NCBI RefSeq assembly: GCF_003226895.2
Contig: NZ_PNJG02000001.1
Location: 62,001 to 126,000, forward strand
Direction of reading: 5' to 3'
DNA from: Kocuria tytonis
GTDB taxonomy: Bacteria; Actinomycetota; Actinomycetes; Actinomycetales; Micrococcaceae
DNA: 64,000 nt
Below are positions 8,801-18,886 of the stretch, piece by piece. How positions within the stretch are numbered: the first letter of the stretch is position 1; the number at the start of each line of letters is the position of its first letter. The position numbers and the translations under genes were made by a program. The notes beneath the pieces are model-generated. The model searched no databases, was not told the origin of the DNA, and saw nothing but the letters and a program-made list of their open reading frames with translations.

Positions 8801-9934
8801 GTGATCCAGTTGCTCATGGCCGCGGGGCTCGGTCTCGCGTTCTCGATCTTCGGCACCCCCGCGCTGATCAAGGTCCTGGCGCGGCGCGGCTACGGCCAGT
8901 ACATCCGCGACGACGGCCCCACCTCCCACCAGACCAAGCGCGGCACCCCCACCATGGGCGGTGTGGCCATCCTGCTGTCCGTGGTGGCGGCCTATCTCGT
9001 CACGCACCTGATCAGCATCGTCGCCTGGCCGGCCAACGGCGGGGTCACCCTGTCGGGGATCCTCGCGCTCGCACTGATGCTGGGCATGGGGCTCGTGGGC
9101 TTCCTGGACGACTACAAGAAGATCTCCAAGAAGCAGAACCTCGGCCTGACCGCCGTGGGCAAGATCGTCCTCCAGGGGGCGATCGGCAGCGCCTTCGCCG
9201 TGCTGGTGCTGTTCTTCCCGGACGCCGCCGGCCACACCCCGGCGTCCACCGCGATCTCGTGGACCCGGGACACCGGGGTCGACCTCGCGTTCGCCGGACC
9301 GGTCGTCGCAGCCGTGCTCTTCGTGATCTGGGTGAACCTGATCGCCACGGGCACCACCAACGCCGTGAACCTCACGGACGGTCTGGACGGGCTCGCCACG
9401 GGCGCGTCCATCCTGGTGTTCAGCGGCTACATGCTGATCGCCCTGTGGCAGGCGGGTCACCTGTGCCAGAACGTGTCCCAGGCCGCGTGCTACGAGGTGC
9501 GCGACCCCATGGACCTCTCGATCGTCGCGGCCGCCCTGGTGGGTGCGCTCATCGGCTTCCTGTGGTGGAACACCTCCCCGGCCAAGATCTTCATGGGGGA
9601 CACCGGGTCCCTGGGGCTCGGCGGCGCGCTCGCCGCGTTCGCGGTGCTGTCCCGCACCGAGCTGCTGCTGGTGCTCATCGCCGGTCTGTTCGTGGTGATC
9701 ACCCTGTCCGTGATCCTGCAGGTGGGCTACTTCAAGCTCTCCCACGGCAAGCGGATCTTCAAGATGGCGCCCCTGCAGCACCACTTCGAGCTCAAGGGCT
9801 GGCAGGAGGTCACCATCGTGGTGCGCTTCTGGGTCGTCGCAGGGCTCTTCGTGGCCGCCGCCCTGGGCATGTTCTACGGGGACTGGCTGCTGCACAACGG
9901 CGGGGCGTTCCCGGGCACCGAGGCCCTGCACTGA
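8801..9934 (+). CDS. mraY: Phospho-MurNAc-pentapeptide transferase MraY
   Basis: 377 residues from GTG 8801. This polytopic membrane enzyme transfers phospho-MurNAc-pentapeptide to undecaprenyl phosphate, giving lipid I. About ten hydrophobic segments are visible. Conserved marks are TSHQTKRGTPTMGG near residue 47, FLDDYKKISKKQNLGL near 104, NAVNLTDGLDGLATG near 187, MGDTGSLGLGG near 266, and the histidine-containing MAPLQHHFELKGW near the C-terminus. These include the aspartates of the active site. Confidence 0.96.
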   Translation: MIQLLMAAGLGLAFSIFGTPALIKVLARRGYGQYIRDDGPTSHQTKRGTPTMGGVAILLSVVAAYLVTHLISIVAWPANGGVTLSGILALALMLGMGLVGFLDDYKKISKKQNLGLTAVGKIVLQGAIGSAFAVLVLFFPDAAGHTPASTAISWTRDTGVDLAFAGPVVAAVLFVIWVNLIATGTTNAVNLTDGLDGLATGASILVFSGYMLIALWQAGHLCQNVSQAACYEVRDPMDLSIVAAALVGALIGFLWWNTSPAKIFMGDTGSLGLGGALAAFAVLSRTELLLVLIAGLFVVITLSVILQVGYFKLSHGKRIFKMAPLQHHFELKGWQEVTIVVRFWVVAGLFVAAALGMFYGDWLLHNGGAFPGTEALH

Positions 9935-10010
9935 CGCCGCCGTCCGGTGCGTACCGGACACCCACCACAGCACCCCACACCCACCCCCGAGGACGAGGCA
10001 GACACCGGAC

Positions 10011-11558
10011 ATGATGCACGCGAGCAACGAGAACCCCGTTCTGGAGAACCCCCGGCTGGCGGAGCTCACCAGCTGGGACGCCCCCTGGTCCGGGCTGCAC
10101 GTGGTGGTCGCGGGCATCGGCGTCTCCGGCTTCGCCGCCGCGGACACCCTCATCGAGCTCGGCGCGGTGGTCACGGTGGTGGACGCGGGGGACACCGAAC
10201 GCAACCGGCAGAGCGCGGACACGCTGCGCATCGTGGGCGCGAGCGACGTCGTGCTGGGACCGGACGCCATGGCGGAAGTCCCGGACGTGGCCGGGCGCCG
10301 TCCCGACCTGGTGGTCACCTCCCCGGGGATCCGGCCCTCGAGCCCGCTGCTGAGTGCGGCGCGTGAGGAGGGCATCCAGATCTGGGGGGACGTGGAGCTC
10401 GCGTGGCGCGTGAACCGACGGGAGGGCCGCAAGAGCCCCGAGTGGCTGTGCATCACGGGGACCAACGGCAAGACCACCACCGTGGGGATGACCGCGTCCA
10501 TCCTGCAGGCGGCGGGGCTGAAGGCCATCGCGGTGGGCAACGTGGGCACCCCCATCCTGGACGCCCTGCGCGATCCCGTGGAGTACGACGTGCTGGCCGT
10601 GGAGCTCTCCAGCTTCCAGCTGCACTGGACGCACTCGGTGTCCCCGCTGGCCTCGGCGGTGCTCAACGTGGCCGAGGACCACGTGGACTGGCACGGCAGC
10701 TTCGAGAACTACCGCGCGGACAAGTCCCGCGTGTACGAGAACACCCGGGTGGCGTGCGTCTACAACGCCGAGCAGCCCGGTGCGGAGGAACTGGTGGAGG
10801 CCGCGGACGTGGTCGAGGGTTGCCGTGCCGTGGGCTTCACCACCCAGCACCCGGGGCTGTCCATGCTGGGGGTCGTGGAGGACCTGCTCGTGGATCGCGC
10901 GTTCGTGCCGGACCGCGTGAAGACCGCGGCGGAGATCGGCTCGGTCTCGGACACCGGTGCCATCCCCACGCGGCACGGCGTGGCCAACGCCCTGGCCGCC
11001 GCGGCCCTGGCCCGCGCCGCCGGGGTCGAACCGGAGGCCGTGCGCGACGGTCTGCGCGCCCACCGCCCCGGGGACCACCGGATCCAGCTGGTCGCCGAGT
11101 CCGACGGCGTGCGCTGGATCAACGACTCCAAGGCCACCAACCCGCACGCCGCGCAGGCCTCCTTGTCCGCGTTCGACTCCGTGGTGTGGATCGCCGGCGG
11201 GCTGTCCAAGGGGGTCGGCTACGACGACCTCGTGGCGCGCAACGCCACCCGGCTCAAGGCGGTGGTGGTGATCGGCACCGACGACGCCGCCCTGCTGGAC
11301 TCCCTCGCGCGACTCGCCCCGGACGTGCCCGTGCTGCACGCGACCCCCGGCACCGCGGCGGATGCCTCCGCGAGCGGGATCGACCCCGCGGACGGCCACG
11401 CCGTGATGCGCCGCGCCGTGCGGCTCGCCCGCGAGCACGCGGCACCGCAGGACACCGTGCTCATGGCACCCGCGGCGGCCTCCATGGACCAGTTCTCGGA
11501 CTACGCCGACCGCGGCACCGCCTTCACGGGCAGCGTGCACGAGGAACTGGGTTTCTGA
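10011..11558 (+). CDS. murD: UDP-MurNAc-L-Ala-D-Glu ligase MurD
   Basis: 515 residues from ATG 10011 (ATG 10014 equally possible). The N-terminal Rossmann part starts at HVVVAGIGVSGFAAADTL, and the ATP loop GTNGKTTTVGM lies near residue 152. NDSKATNPHAAQASL marks the C-terminal domain. It adds D-glutamate to UDP-MurNAc-L-alanine. Its stop shares one base with the ftsW start, so the two are translationally coupled. The 76 bases after mraY hold no other gene. Confidence 0.95.
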   Translation: MMHASNENPVLENPRLAELTSWDAPWSGLHVVVAGIGVSGFAAADTLIELGAVVTVVDAGDTERNRQSADTLRIVGASDVVLGPDAMAEVPDVAGRRPDLVVTSPGIRPSSPLLSAAREEGIQIWGDVELAWRVNRREGRKSPEWLCITGTNGKTTTVGMTASILQAAGLKAIAVGNVGTPILDALRDPVEYDVLAVELSSFQLHWTHSVSPLASAVLNVAEDHVDWHGSFENYRADKSRVYENTRVACVYNAEQPGAEELVEAADVVEGCRAVGFTTQHPGLSMLGVVEDLLVDRAFVPDRVKTAAEIGSVSDTGAIPTRHGVANALAAAALARAAGVEPEAVRDGLRAHRPGDHRIQLVAESDGVRWINDSKATNPHAAQASLSAFDSVVWIAGGLSKGVGYDDLVARNATRLKAVVVIGTDDAALLDSLARLAPDVPVLHATPGTAADASASGIDPADGHAVMRRAVRLAREHAAPQDTVLMAPAAASMDQFSDYADRGTAFTGSVHEELGF

Positions 11559-12895
11559 TGGCCACCCGCACCACCGACCGGCCCGCCGCGACCACGGTCG
11601 GCGAGACCACCGCCCGGGGCGCGGCCCTGAGCACCCGGGCCCGCCGGCTGTGGCACCAGGTCACGGACGGCCCCCTCTTCCACTCCTACTACGCGCTGGC
11701 CGGGTGCGTGGTGCTGCTCACCGGCATCGGCGTGATGATGGTGCTCTCGGCCTCCGCCGTGGAGTCCATCTCGGACTCGCGCTCCGCCTACGCGCTGTTC
11801 GGCAGGCAGGCCGTGTTCGCGCTGCTCGGGCTGCTCGCCATGTTCGGGCTCTCGCTCGTGCCCACCCACGTGTTCCGCCGGGCGGCCTGGCCGCTGTGGC
11901 TGCTGAGCGTGCTGCTGTCGCTGCTCGTCTTCACGCCGCTGGGCCGCGAGGTGAACGGCAACCGCAACTGGCTCGTGCTCGGCGGCCAGTCGGTCCAGCC
12001 CTCGGAGCTGGCCAAGCTCGCCCTGAGCCTGTGGCTCGCGGCCCTGTTCACCCGTCAGGGCGCGGAGGTGGAGCACGAGTGGAAGAAGGCCCTGTGGCCC
12101 TCCCTCGCCGGATTCATCGTGCCCACGGGCATGGTGCTGGCCGGAGGGGACGCCGGCACGGCCATCGTGTTCTGCCTGATCTACGCGGCCGCCCTGTGGT
12201 TCGCGCGGGCGCCGCTGCGGATCTTCGTGGGGGGCGGTGCCCTGCTGGTCGCGGCGGGTCTCTTCCTCGTGGTCACCGCACCGCACCGCCTGGACCGCAT
12301 CACGGGCTGGCTCTTCGGCGAGTGCGGTGCCACGGACGCGTGCTGGCAGGCCCAGCAGGGTCTCAACGCGCTGGCCACCGGCGGCTGGTGGGGAGTGGGG
12401 CTCGGGCAGTCCCGGCTCAAGTACAACTACGTCCCCGAGGCGCACAACGACTATATCTTCTCGATCATCGGTGAGGAGCTCGGTCTGGTGGGCACCACCA
12501 TCATCCTGGCGCTGTTCATCGTGATGGTGGTCGCCATGGCCCGGATCCTCACCCGCACGCGCAGCACCTTCGTGCGGATCACCACGGCGTGCATCACCAC
12601 GTGGCTCGTGGGCCAGGCCTTCGTGAACCTGGGCATGGTCACCGGGCTGCTGCCCGTCATCGGGATCCCGCTGCCGTTCATCAGCTACGGTGGTTCCGCG
12701 CTTCTGATGACCATGGCGGCCGTGGGCGTGGTGATGTCCTTCGCCCGCGTGCCCCGCACCGTCCGTGTGCGCGCCGGGGACCAGATCCTCGACACGCAGG
12801 AGGCGCGGGAGCGCGGACTGGACACCGCCTCCGAGCACGACCGTCCGTCCTGGCGCCGGCTCGTGAGCAGCCGGCTCGGAAAGGGGAACCGATGA
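11558..12895 (+). CDS. ftsW: SEDS peptidoglycan polymerase FtsW
   Basis: 445 residues from ATG 11558, overlapping the murD stop as TGATG. About ten membrane segments follow a 45-residue cytoplasmic start. SEDS-family marks are [19 protein letters not shown], the GDAGTA turn, [31 protein letters not shown], and [16 protein letters not shown]. It is the septal glycosyltransferase partner of FtsI. Upstream open frame inside murD is not coding. Confidence 0.95.
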   Translation: MATRTTDRPAATTVGETTARGAALSTRARRLWHQVTDGPLFHSYYALAGCVVLLTGIGVMMVLSASAVESISDSRSAYALFGRQAVFALLGLLAMFGLSLVPTHVFRRAAWPLWLLSVLLSLLVFTPLGREVNGNRNWLVLGGQSVQPSELAKLALSLWLAALFTRQGAEVEHEWKKALWPSLAGFIVPTGMVLAGGDAGTAIVFCLIYAAALWFARAPLRIFVGGGALLVAAGLFLVVTAPHRLDRITGWLFGECGATDACWQAQQGLNALATGGWWGVGLGQSRLKYNYVPEAHNDYIFSIIGEELGLVGTTIILALFIVMVVAMARILTRTRSTFVRITTACITTWLVGQAFVNLGMVTGLLPVIGIPLPFISYGGSALLMTMAAVGVVMSFARVPRTVRVRAGDQILDTQEARERGLDTASEHDRPSWRRLVSSRLGKGNR

Positions 12896-14025
12896 CGTCC
12901 ACCCAGCCCTCCGACCAGCCGCAGCAGCGCGCGGGTTCAGCGCGCGTGGTGCTGGCCGGCGGTGGCACCGCGGGGCACATCAGCCCCCTGCTCGCCATTG
13001 CCCGCGCCATCCAGCAGGCGCGGGCGGACGCCAGCGTGCGCGCGGTGGGGACGGCGTCCGGCATGGAGACCCGTCTCGTGCCCGCCGCCGGGGTGCCCCT
13101 GGAGCTCATCGAGCGGGTGCCGCTGCCGCGTCGGCCCTCACCGGACCTGCTCCGGCTGCCGCGCCGGATGGCCGCGGCCGTGGCACAGGCCGGGCGGATC
13201 CTCGACTCGCAGCAGGCCACCGTGGTGGTGGGCGTGGGCGGCTACGTGTGCACGCCCGTGTACCTCGCGGCCGCCCGGCGCAGGATCCCCGTGGTGATCC
13301 ACGAGGCCAATGCCAAGCCGGGGCTGGCCAACCGCGTGGGCGCGCGCTTCGCGTCCGTGGTGGCCACCGCGTTCCCGGACACCCCGCTGCGGGGGGCCCG
13401 CGTGGTGGGGATGCCCATGCGGGAGGAGATCGCCACCCTGGACCGCTCCGCCGAGCGCGAGCGGGCACGCATCGCGCTCGGACTCGAACCGGACCTGCCC
13501 ACCGTGGTGGTCACCGGCGGATCCTCGGGGGCGCAGTCCATGAACCGCACCGTGGCGGCCGTGGCCCGCGAGATCGGGGAGCAGGGCTACCAGCTGCTGC
13601 ACGTGACGGGGCGGACCAAGGAGGTCCGCACCCCGGACGGCGAGCTGCTGCGGGCCAAGAACTACGTGCAGACGGAATTCGTGGACGGCATGGAACGGGT
13701 CTACGCGGCGGCGGACCTCCTGGTGGCCAGGGCCGGGGCCGCCACGGTGTGCGAGGTGGCCGCCGTGGGGCTGCCCGCCGTGTTCGTCCCGCTGCCCATC
13801 GGCAACGGCGAACAGGCCCTCAACGCCCGGTCCCTCGTGGCGGCCGGGGGCGCCGAGCTCGTGGCGGACGAGGACTTCACACCGCAGTTCTACCGCGACA
13901 CCGTGGCGCCCCTGGTCACCGACGCCGCCCGGCTGGGGGCGATGGCGCAGGCCTCCGCCGGCCACGGCGTGCGCGACGCCGCCCAGGTGATGGCGCAGCT
14001 GACGCTCGAGCACGCCCGCCACTGA
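12892..14025 (+). CDS. murG: Lipid II synthase (GlcNAc transferase) MurG
   Basis: 377 residues from ATG 12892, sharing ATGA with ftsW. GT-B fold enzyme that adds GlcNAc to lipid I on the inner face of the membrane. The N-terminal [17 protein letters not shown] loop, [25 protein letters not shown], and the sugar-nucleotide site [25 protein letters not shown] are all present. The 14 residues before the first loop are unconserved. Confidence 0.95.
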   Translation: MTSTQPSDQPQQRAGSARVVLAGGGTAGHISPLLAIARAIQQARADASVRAVGTASGMETRLVPAAGVPLELIERVPLPRRPSPDLLRLPRRMAAAVAQAGRILDSQQATVVVGVGGYVCTPVYLAAARRRIPVVIHEANAKPGLANRVGARFASVVATAFPDTPLRGARVVGMPMREEIATLDRSAERERARIALGLEPDLPTVVVTGGSSGAQSMNRTVAAVAREIGEQGYQLLHVTGRTKEVRTPDGELLRAKNYVQTEFVDGMERVYAAADLLVARAGAATVCEVAAVGLPAVFVPLPIGNGEQALNARSLVAAGGAELVADEDFTPQFYRDTVAPLVTDAARLGAMAQASAGHGVRDAAQVMAQLTLEHARH

Positions 14026-14057
14026 CATCCCATCCCACCCCTTCCCAGGAGAGCACC

Positions 14058-15464
14058 GTGAACAGCCAGCAACCCCTCGATCCCCACAGCCTGGGCCGCG
14101 TGCACTTCATCGGCATGGGAGGGGCGGGGATGTCCGCCGTGGCGCGGCTGCTGCTCGCCCGTGAGGTGGCCGTCAGCGGCTCGGACGCGAAGGACTCGCC
14201 GGGGCTGCGTCAGCTCGAGTCCCTGGGCGCCGAGGTCTTCGTGGGCCAGCGGGCCGAGAACGTCTCCGGTGCGGCCACGGTGGTGGTCTCCACCGCCATC
14301 AAGGAAGACAACCCGGAGCTGGCCGCGGCGCGGGAGTCCGGGCTGCGGGTGCTGCACCGCTCCGAGGCGCTGGCCGCCGCGATGCACGGCCGCCACGTGA
14401 TCGCGGTGGCCGGCACCCACGGCAAGACGACCACCAGCGCCATGACCGCCGTGGCCCTGCGCACCGCCGGTCTCGACCCGTCCTGGGCGATCGGCGCGCA
14501 CGTGGCGGACCTCGGCGCCAATGCCGGATTCGGTGCGGGCGAGTGGTTCGTGGCCGAGGCGGACGAGTCCGACGGCTCCTTCATGGCCTACCACCCGCGG
14601 GTCGCGGTGGTGACCAACGTGGAGGCGGACCACCTGGACCACTACGGCAGCACCGAGGCCTTCTTCGAGGCGTTCGACGCGTTCTCCGACACGATTCGTG
14701 AGGGTGGTGTGCTGGTGGCGTGCGCGGACGACGCCGGGGCCGCCGGACTGGCCCGGCGCCGTCGTGAGCGCGGGGGCGCGGTGCTCAGCTACGGCGTGCA
14801 CCCCGAGGCCGACGTGGTGGTCAGCGCGATCGTGCCCGCGGGCACCGGTTCCACGTGCCGGCTGTCCTTCACCGCCGGGGGCGAGCCACGCACGGCGCGG
14901 CTGACGCTCGCGGTGCCCGGGGCGCACAACGTGGCCGACGCCGCGGGCGCCTTCACGGCGGGCCTCGCCGCGGGCGCGGACCCCGAACGGCTGATTGCAG
15001 GTCTCGCCGGGTTCCACGGATCCGCCCGCCGTTTCGACCTCAAGGGAGAGCGGCGCGGCGTGCGCGTCTTCGACGACTACGCGCACCACCCCACGGAGGT
15101 CGCCGCGGCACTCGCCGCGGCGCGGGACGTGGCGCAGGGACACCGCGTGCTCGCGATCTTCCAGCCGCACCTGTACTCCCGCACCCGGGAGTTCGCCGAG
15201 CCGTTCTGCCGTGCGCTGGAGGCCGCGGACTTCGCCTGCGTGACGGACGTCTTCGGCGCGCGTGAGCAGCCGGAGCCGGGCATCACGGGCGCCACCATCA
15301 CGGACCACGCGAGCGGTGACCGTGTGCTCTCCACACCCTCGGCGGACGAGGCGATCGCCGCCGTGGTGGACCGCGCCGAGTCCGGGGACGTGGTCATGAC
15401 GGTGGGCGCCGGAGACGTCACGGCGCTCGGTCCCCGGGTCCTCGCGGCCCTGGCGCGGCACTGA
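14058..15464 (+). CDS. murC: UDP-MurNAc-L-alanine ligase MurC
   Basis: 468 residues; GTG 14058 stands behind CCAGGAGAGCACC. The N-terminal HFIGMGGAGMSAVARLL is the MurC signature, the ATP loop GTHGKTTTSAM is near residue 121, and EADESDGSF and FDDYAHHPTEV are intact. It adds the first amino acid, L-alanine, to UDP-MurNAc. The upstream open frame in the same phase lies over murG and is a shadow. Its stop overlaps the ftsQ start as TGATG. Confidence 0.95.
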   Translation: MNSQQPLDPHSLGRVHFIGMGGAGMSAVARLLLAREVAVSGSDAKDSPGLRQLESLGAEVFVGQRAENVSGAATVVVSTAIKEDNPELAAARESGLRVLHRSEALAAAMHGRHVIAVAGTHGKTTTSAMTAVALRTAGLDPSWAIGAHVADLGANAGFGAGEWFVAEADESDGSFMAYHPRVAVVTNVEADHLDHYGSTEAFFEAFDAFSDTIREGGVLVACADDAGAAGLARRRRERGGAVLSYGVHPEADVVVSAIVPAGTGSTCRLSFTAGGEPRTARLTLAVPGAHNVADAAGAFTAGLAAGADPERLIAGLAGFHGSARRFDLKGERRGVRVFDDYAHHPTEVAAALAAARDVAQGHRVLAIFQPHLYSRTREFAEPFCRALEAADFACVTDVFGAREQPEPGITGATITDHASGDRVLSTPSADEAIAAVVDRAESGDVVMTVGAGDVTALGPRVLAALARH

Positions 15465-16486
15465 TGGCCCGCTCCGTCCCCCCGCACCAGCCCCCGCTGC
15501 GCGGCGCCGCCCGGGCCGGTGCGGAACCAGGCCCCGCATCCGCCGCTGCGCAGGACGCCGCCGCCGCACCCGGTGCAGACGACGCCACGGCGCCGCGGGT
15601 CCGGGTCAACGACGGCGCGAAGGCCAGCCGCGTGGACACCGGGCAGTTCGAGGCCGCACCCGAGGCGGGCGGCCGCTTCTCCACGTGGCGCGCGCGACGC
15701 AGGGCGGCGCGGGCGGCCGCCTCCGAGCCGGACGAGGAGCCCCCGGCCGGGGCGGAAGCCCCACAGGACGGGTCCACGGTGCTGCAGTTCCCGCACCGTC
15801 CGTGGCGGCGTCGGCACCGGCGGCTGATCGCGGTCCTGCTGTCGCTGCTCGTGCTGGCCGTCCTCGCCCTGGTGGTCTTCTTCTCGCCGCTGTTCGCCAC
15901 CCGGACCATCGACGTCCGGGGTGCGACGCTCACGGACCCGCAGAAGGTGCGCGAGGCGCTGTCCGGGTACCACGGGGTGCCCATGACCAGGATCTCCAAG
16001 CAGGACGTGATGGCGTCGGTGGGGGACGTCCCCCAGGTCAAGTCCGTGGACGTGGCCTTCGAGGTGCCCCACACCATCTCCGTGCAGCTGCACGAGCGGG
16101 TGGGTGTGGCGGTGGTGCAGGACGGTGACGAGGTGGTGCTGGTGGACTCCGAGGGCAAACCCCTGAGCTCCGTGCCCGGCGCCCGGCGACCGGACGTGCC
16201 CCTGGTCGCGGGGGGACGTGACGTGCTGAGCACGCAGAAGTTCCACGACGTCTCCGACGTGCTCGCTGCCCTGCCCGCGGACGTGCTCTCCCGGCTGGAC
16301 GGTGCCGCCGCGCCCTCGGGGTCCGCCGTCGAGCTGACCTTCAAGGACGGCACGAAGGTGCTGTGGGGGGACGCGAGCGACAGCGAGGTGAAGTCGAAGG
16401 TGGTCGCCGCCCTGGTGAACTCCCACCGTGCGGACGGGGCCGCGCTGATCGACGTCTCGGCACCCATGCATCCCGTGGTCAGGTGA
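15464..16486 (+). CDS. ftsQ: Cell-division protein FtsQ
   Basis: 340 residues. A long Ala/Pro/Gly-rich cytoplasmic region of about 115 residues ends in a basic patch (HRPWRRRHRR). One membrane segment (121-143) leads to an extracellular POTRA domain (FATRTIDVRGATLTDPQKVREAL) and the FtsQ beta domain. FtsQ links early and late divisome parts and binds FtsL and FtsB. The N-terminal tail is longer than in enterobacteria, as is usual in Actinobacteria. Confidence 0.9.
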   Translation: MARSVPPHQPPLRGAARAGAEPGPASAAAQDAAAAPGADDATAPRVRVNDGAKASRVDTGQFEAAPEAGGRFSTWRARRRAARAAASEPDEEPPAGAEAPQDGSTVLQFPHRPWRRRHRRLIAVLLSLLVLAVLALVVFFSPLFATRTIDVRGATLTDPQKVREALSGYHGVPMTRISKQDVMASVGDVPQVKSVDVAFEVPHTISVQLHERVGVAVVQDGDEVVLVDSEGKPLSSVPGARRPDVPLVAGGRDVLSTQKFHDVSDVLAALPADVLSRLDGAAAPSGSAVELTFKDGTKVLWGDASDSEVKSKVVAALVNSHRADGAALIDVSAPMHPVVR

Positions 16487-16726
16487 CGCGGCGGCGTCTG
16501 TCTCAACTGCAGGGTGAAACTTGAGACCTGGGGACGCCCAGGACGAATGTGGCACGGGCCGGTAACACGTGGGAATATGATGGGGACGACAACCCCGGGG
16601 TTGTTATCCTGGTCCGCAGTGGAATGACGTGCGGCGTTATCGACGGTACACTAAAAGTTTCACGCCAGACTTGAGATATTTCCCAGCAATCCCACATCCC
16701 CGCAAGCCCACGCGAGTTAGGTGCAC
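16487..16726 (+). promoter_or_regulatory. ftsZ upstream control region
   Basis: 240 bases without a gene. They hold an inverted repeat GTCTCAA (16500-16506) with TTGAGAC (16521-16527), a gapless 16-base palindrome ACAACCCCGGGGTTGT (16589-16604), and TATCCT (16605-16610) directly abutting it as a candidate -10. A second possible -10, TACACT, lies near 16648. The octamer ACTTGAGA occurs at about 16519 and again near 16669. The element GGTTGTTATCCTGGTCCG recurs before divIVA with one base less. A separate, regulated ftsZ promoter is inferred. Confidence 0.5.
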
Positions 16727-17971
16727 ATGGACTCCTCAACCCCCCAGAACTACTTGGCCGTCATCAAGGTGGTCGGCATCGGCGGCGGCGGCGTGAACGC
16801 CGTCAACCGCATGATTGAGGAAGGTCTGCGCGGCGTCGAGTTCATTGCCATCAACACCGATGCCCAGGCACTGCTGATGTCCGACGCGGACGTCAAGCTC
16901 GACGTCGGCCGCGAGCTGACCCGCGGCCTCGGTGCCGGCGCCAACCCGGACGTGGGCCGACAGGCCGCCGAGGACCACGAGGAGGAGATCCAGGAGGTCC
17001 TCAAGGGCGCGGACATGGTCTTCGTGACCGCGGGCGAGGGCGGCGGCACCGGCACCGGTGGCGCCCCCGTGGTCGCCCGCATCGCCCGCTCGCTGGGCGC
17101 GCTGACCATCGGCGTGGTCACCCGTCCGTTCACCTTCGAGGGCCGGCGCCGCTCGAACCAGGCCGAGAACGGCATCGAGACGCTGCGGGACGAGGTGGAC
17201 ACGCTCATCGTGATCCCCAACGACCGGCTGCTCTCCATCTCGGACCGCAACGTGTCCATGCTGGACGCCTTCAAGTCCGCGGACCAGGTGCTGCTCTCCG
17301 GTGTCTCCGGCATCACGGACCTGATCACCACCCCCGGGCTGATCAACCTGGACTTCGCGGACGTGAAGTCCGTGATGCAGGGTGCCGGTTCCGCGCTCAT
17401 GGGCATCGGCTCCGCACAGGGCGAGGACCGCGCCGTGAAGGCCGCCGAGCTCGCCATCGCGTCCCCGCTGCTGGAGGCCTCCATCGACGGCGCCCACGGT
17501 GTGCTGCTGTCCATCCAGGGCGGCTCCGACCTCGGCCTGTTCGAGATCAACGAGGCCGCCCGTCTGGTGCAGGAGGTGGCGCACCCGGAGGCGAACATCA
17601 TCTTCGGTGCCGTGATCGACGACGCCCTGGGGGACCAGGCACGCGTCACCGTGATCGCGGCCGGCTTCGACTCCGTGTCCCAGGAGACCAACGCGAACAA
17701 CTCCTCGCCGGCGCAGCGCCAGGCCGAGAGCACCCGCGCGGCCTTCGGCGGCGACGCCTCCCGCCCCTCGGGCGTGGGACGGTCCCCGCAGCGGGGCTCG
17801 AACTCCTACGGTGCTCCCGCCGGTGGCTTCGGCTCCCGGCAGAACCAGGACGACGACGTCCCCGACGACGCCGGGTTCGACGTGGACCTGCCCGCGGAGT
17901 CGGACGCCACGTCCACCTCCAACGGCTCCGCGCGCAAGGACTCCCTGGACTTCCCTGACTTCCTGAAGTGA
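16727..17971 (+). CDS. ftsZ: Cell-division GTPase FtsZ
   Basis: 414 residues; ATG 16727 gives the canonical actinobacterial start, with AGGTG upstream. Tubulin-like GTPase that builds the Z ring. Seen: [16 protein letters not shown], the GTP signature [15 protein letters not shown] near residue 105, and [11 protein letters not shown] with the [10 protein letters not shown] that follows. A variable linker rich in Ser, Gly, Asp and Asn follows, and the C-terminal peptide ends [10 protein letters not shown], which binds SepF and FtsW. Its own promoter region precedes it and a terminator follows. Confidence 0.97.
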   Translation: MDSSTPQNYLAVIKVVGIGGGGVNAVNRMIEEGLRGVEFIAINTDAQALLMSDADVKLDVGRELTRGLGAGANPDVGRQAAEDHEEEIQEVLKGADMVFVTAGEGGGTGTGGAPVVARIARSLGALTIGVVTRPFTFEGRRRSNQAENGIETLRDEVDTLIVIPNDRLLSISDRNVSMLDAFKSADQVLLSGVSGITDLITTPGLINLDFADVKSVMQGAGSALMGIGSAQGEDRAVKAAELAIASPLLEASIDGAHGVLLSIQGGSDLGLFEINEAARLVQEVAHPEANIIFGAVIDDALGDQARVTVIAAGFDSVSQETNANNSSPAQRQAESTRAAFGGDASRPSGVGRSPQRGSNSYGAPAGGFGSRQNQDDDVPDDAGFDVDLPAESDATSTSNGSARKDSLDFPDFLK

Positions 17972-18004
17972 CCCGACGGGTGCCGGGCACCCGCACCGCC
18001 ACGA

Positions 18005-18023
18005 GGGTGCCGCTGCGGCACCC
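18005..18023 (+). terminator. GC-rich stem after ftsZ
   Basis: Nine bases GGGTGCCGC pair with GCGGCACCC around a single T (a three-base loop in practice). It lies 34 bases after the ftsZ stop and may stabilise the 3' end ahead of the stronger stem at 18079. Confidence 0.45.
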
Positions 18024-18078
18024 GTCACCGCGCACGGCAACGCCGTGATGCGACGCGCGGCGAACCCACCGTGAGACA

Positions 18079-18110
18079 CGGGGTGGCCATCCGACCGGAT
18101 GGCCACCCCG
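18079..18110 (+). terminator. Strong hairpin terminator between ftsZ and pgeF
   Basis: CGGGGTGGCCATCCG pairs with CGGATGGCCACCCCG around a very small loop, followed by TTCACGTTG. The stem is long enough to end the ftsZ transcript although the T tract is poor. pgeF starts 45 bases later. Confidence 0.7.
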
Positions 18111-18154
18111 TTCACGTTGCCGCAGCAGAACCGGACACCGGGCAGGAGAACGAC

Positions 18155-18886
18155 ATGTGGTTCCAGAGCGAAGACAGCGCGGCGGGGATCGCGTTCACGG
18201 ACGTGACCGAGGGCAACCTCGCCGCCCACACGGGGGACGACCCCGCGGCCGTGGCGCGGCGGCGTCGTGCCGTGGAGACGGCGCTGGGGATCGGGCCCGT
18301 GCGCTACGTGCGGCAGGTGCACGGGACCACGGTGCAGGACGTCACCGGGACCCCTGCTCCCGCCTCGGCCCCGGAGGCGGACGCCGCGGTCAGTGCGGAC
18401 GGCACACCCTTGGGCATCCTCACGGCCGACTGCCTGCCGGTGGTCCTGGTGGGCCGGCCCGGGGAGGCGCGCAACGGGCCGCCCGTGCTCGCCGTGGCGC
18501 ACGCGGGGCGCAGGGGCCTGCTGGACGGCGTCCTGCAGCGGACGCTCGGCGTGGTGCGCGGCCACGGCGCCCGGGACGTCACGGCCTGGATCGGACCGGC
18601 CGTGTGCGGCCGGTGCTACGAGGTGCCCCCGGAGATGGCCGAGGACGCGCAGCGGGTGCTCCCCGGGATCGCGGTCACCACCTCGTGGGGCACCACGGGG
18701 CTGGACCTGCCGGGCGCCGCACGCACCCTGCTCGAGGCGCAGGGGGTCGCGGTGGCGCCGGAGTGCGCGGACCGCCGGGCGTGGTGCACCCTGGAGCACG
18801 AGAACCTCTACTCCCACCGCCGGGACTCCACCCCGGGACGGCTCGCCGGTCTGGTCTGGCCGGTGGGCGGAAAGGACGCCGCATGA
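18155..18886 (+). CDS. pgeF: PgeF-type peptidoglycan editing factor / purine nucleoside phosphorylase family (DUF152, YfiH-like)
   Basis: 243 residues from ATG 18155 behind GCAGGAG. The family has a zinc or copper site made by His and Cys residues. Here these appear in RQVHGTTV (H56), TADCLPVVLV, VAHAGRRG and GRCYEVP. The usual VAHAGWRG has arginine for tryptophan. Members have been reported as polyphenol oxidases, purine nucleoside phosphorylases and, in E. coli, as a corrector of mis-built UDP-MurNAc peptides; the last fits the dcw setting. It overlaps the next gene by ATGA. Confidence 0.85.
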   Translation: MWFQSEDSAAGIAFTDVTEGNLAAHTGDDPAAVARRRRAVETALGIGPVRYVRQVHGTTVQDVTGTPAPASAPEADAAVSADGTPLGILTADCLPVVLVGRPGEARNGPPVLAVAHAGRRGLLDGVLQRTLGVVRGHGARDVTAWIGPAVCGRCYEVPPEMAEDAQRVLPGIAVTTSWGTTGLDLPGAARTLLEAQGVAVAPECADRRAWCTLEHENLYSHRRDSTPGRLAGLVWPVGGKDAA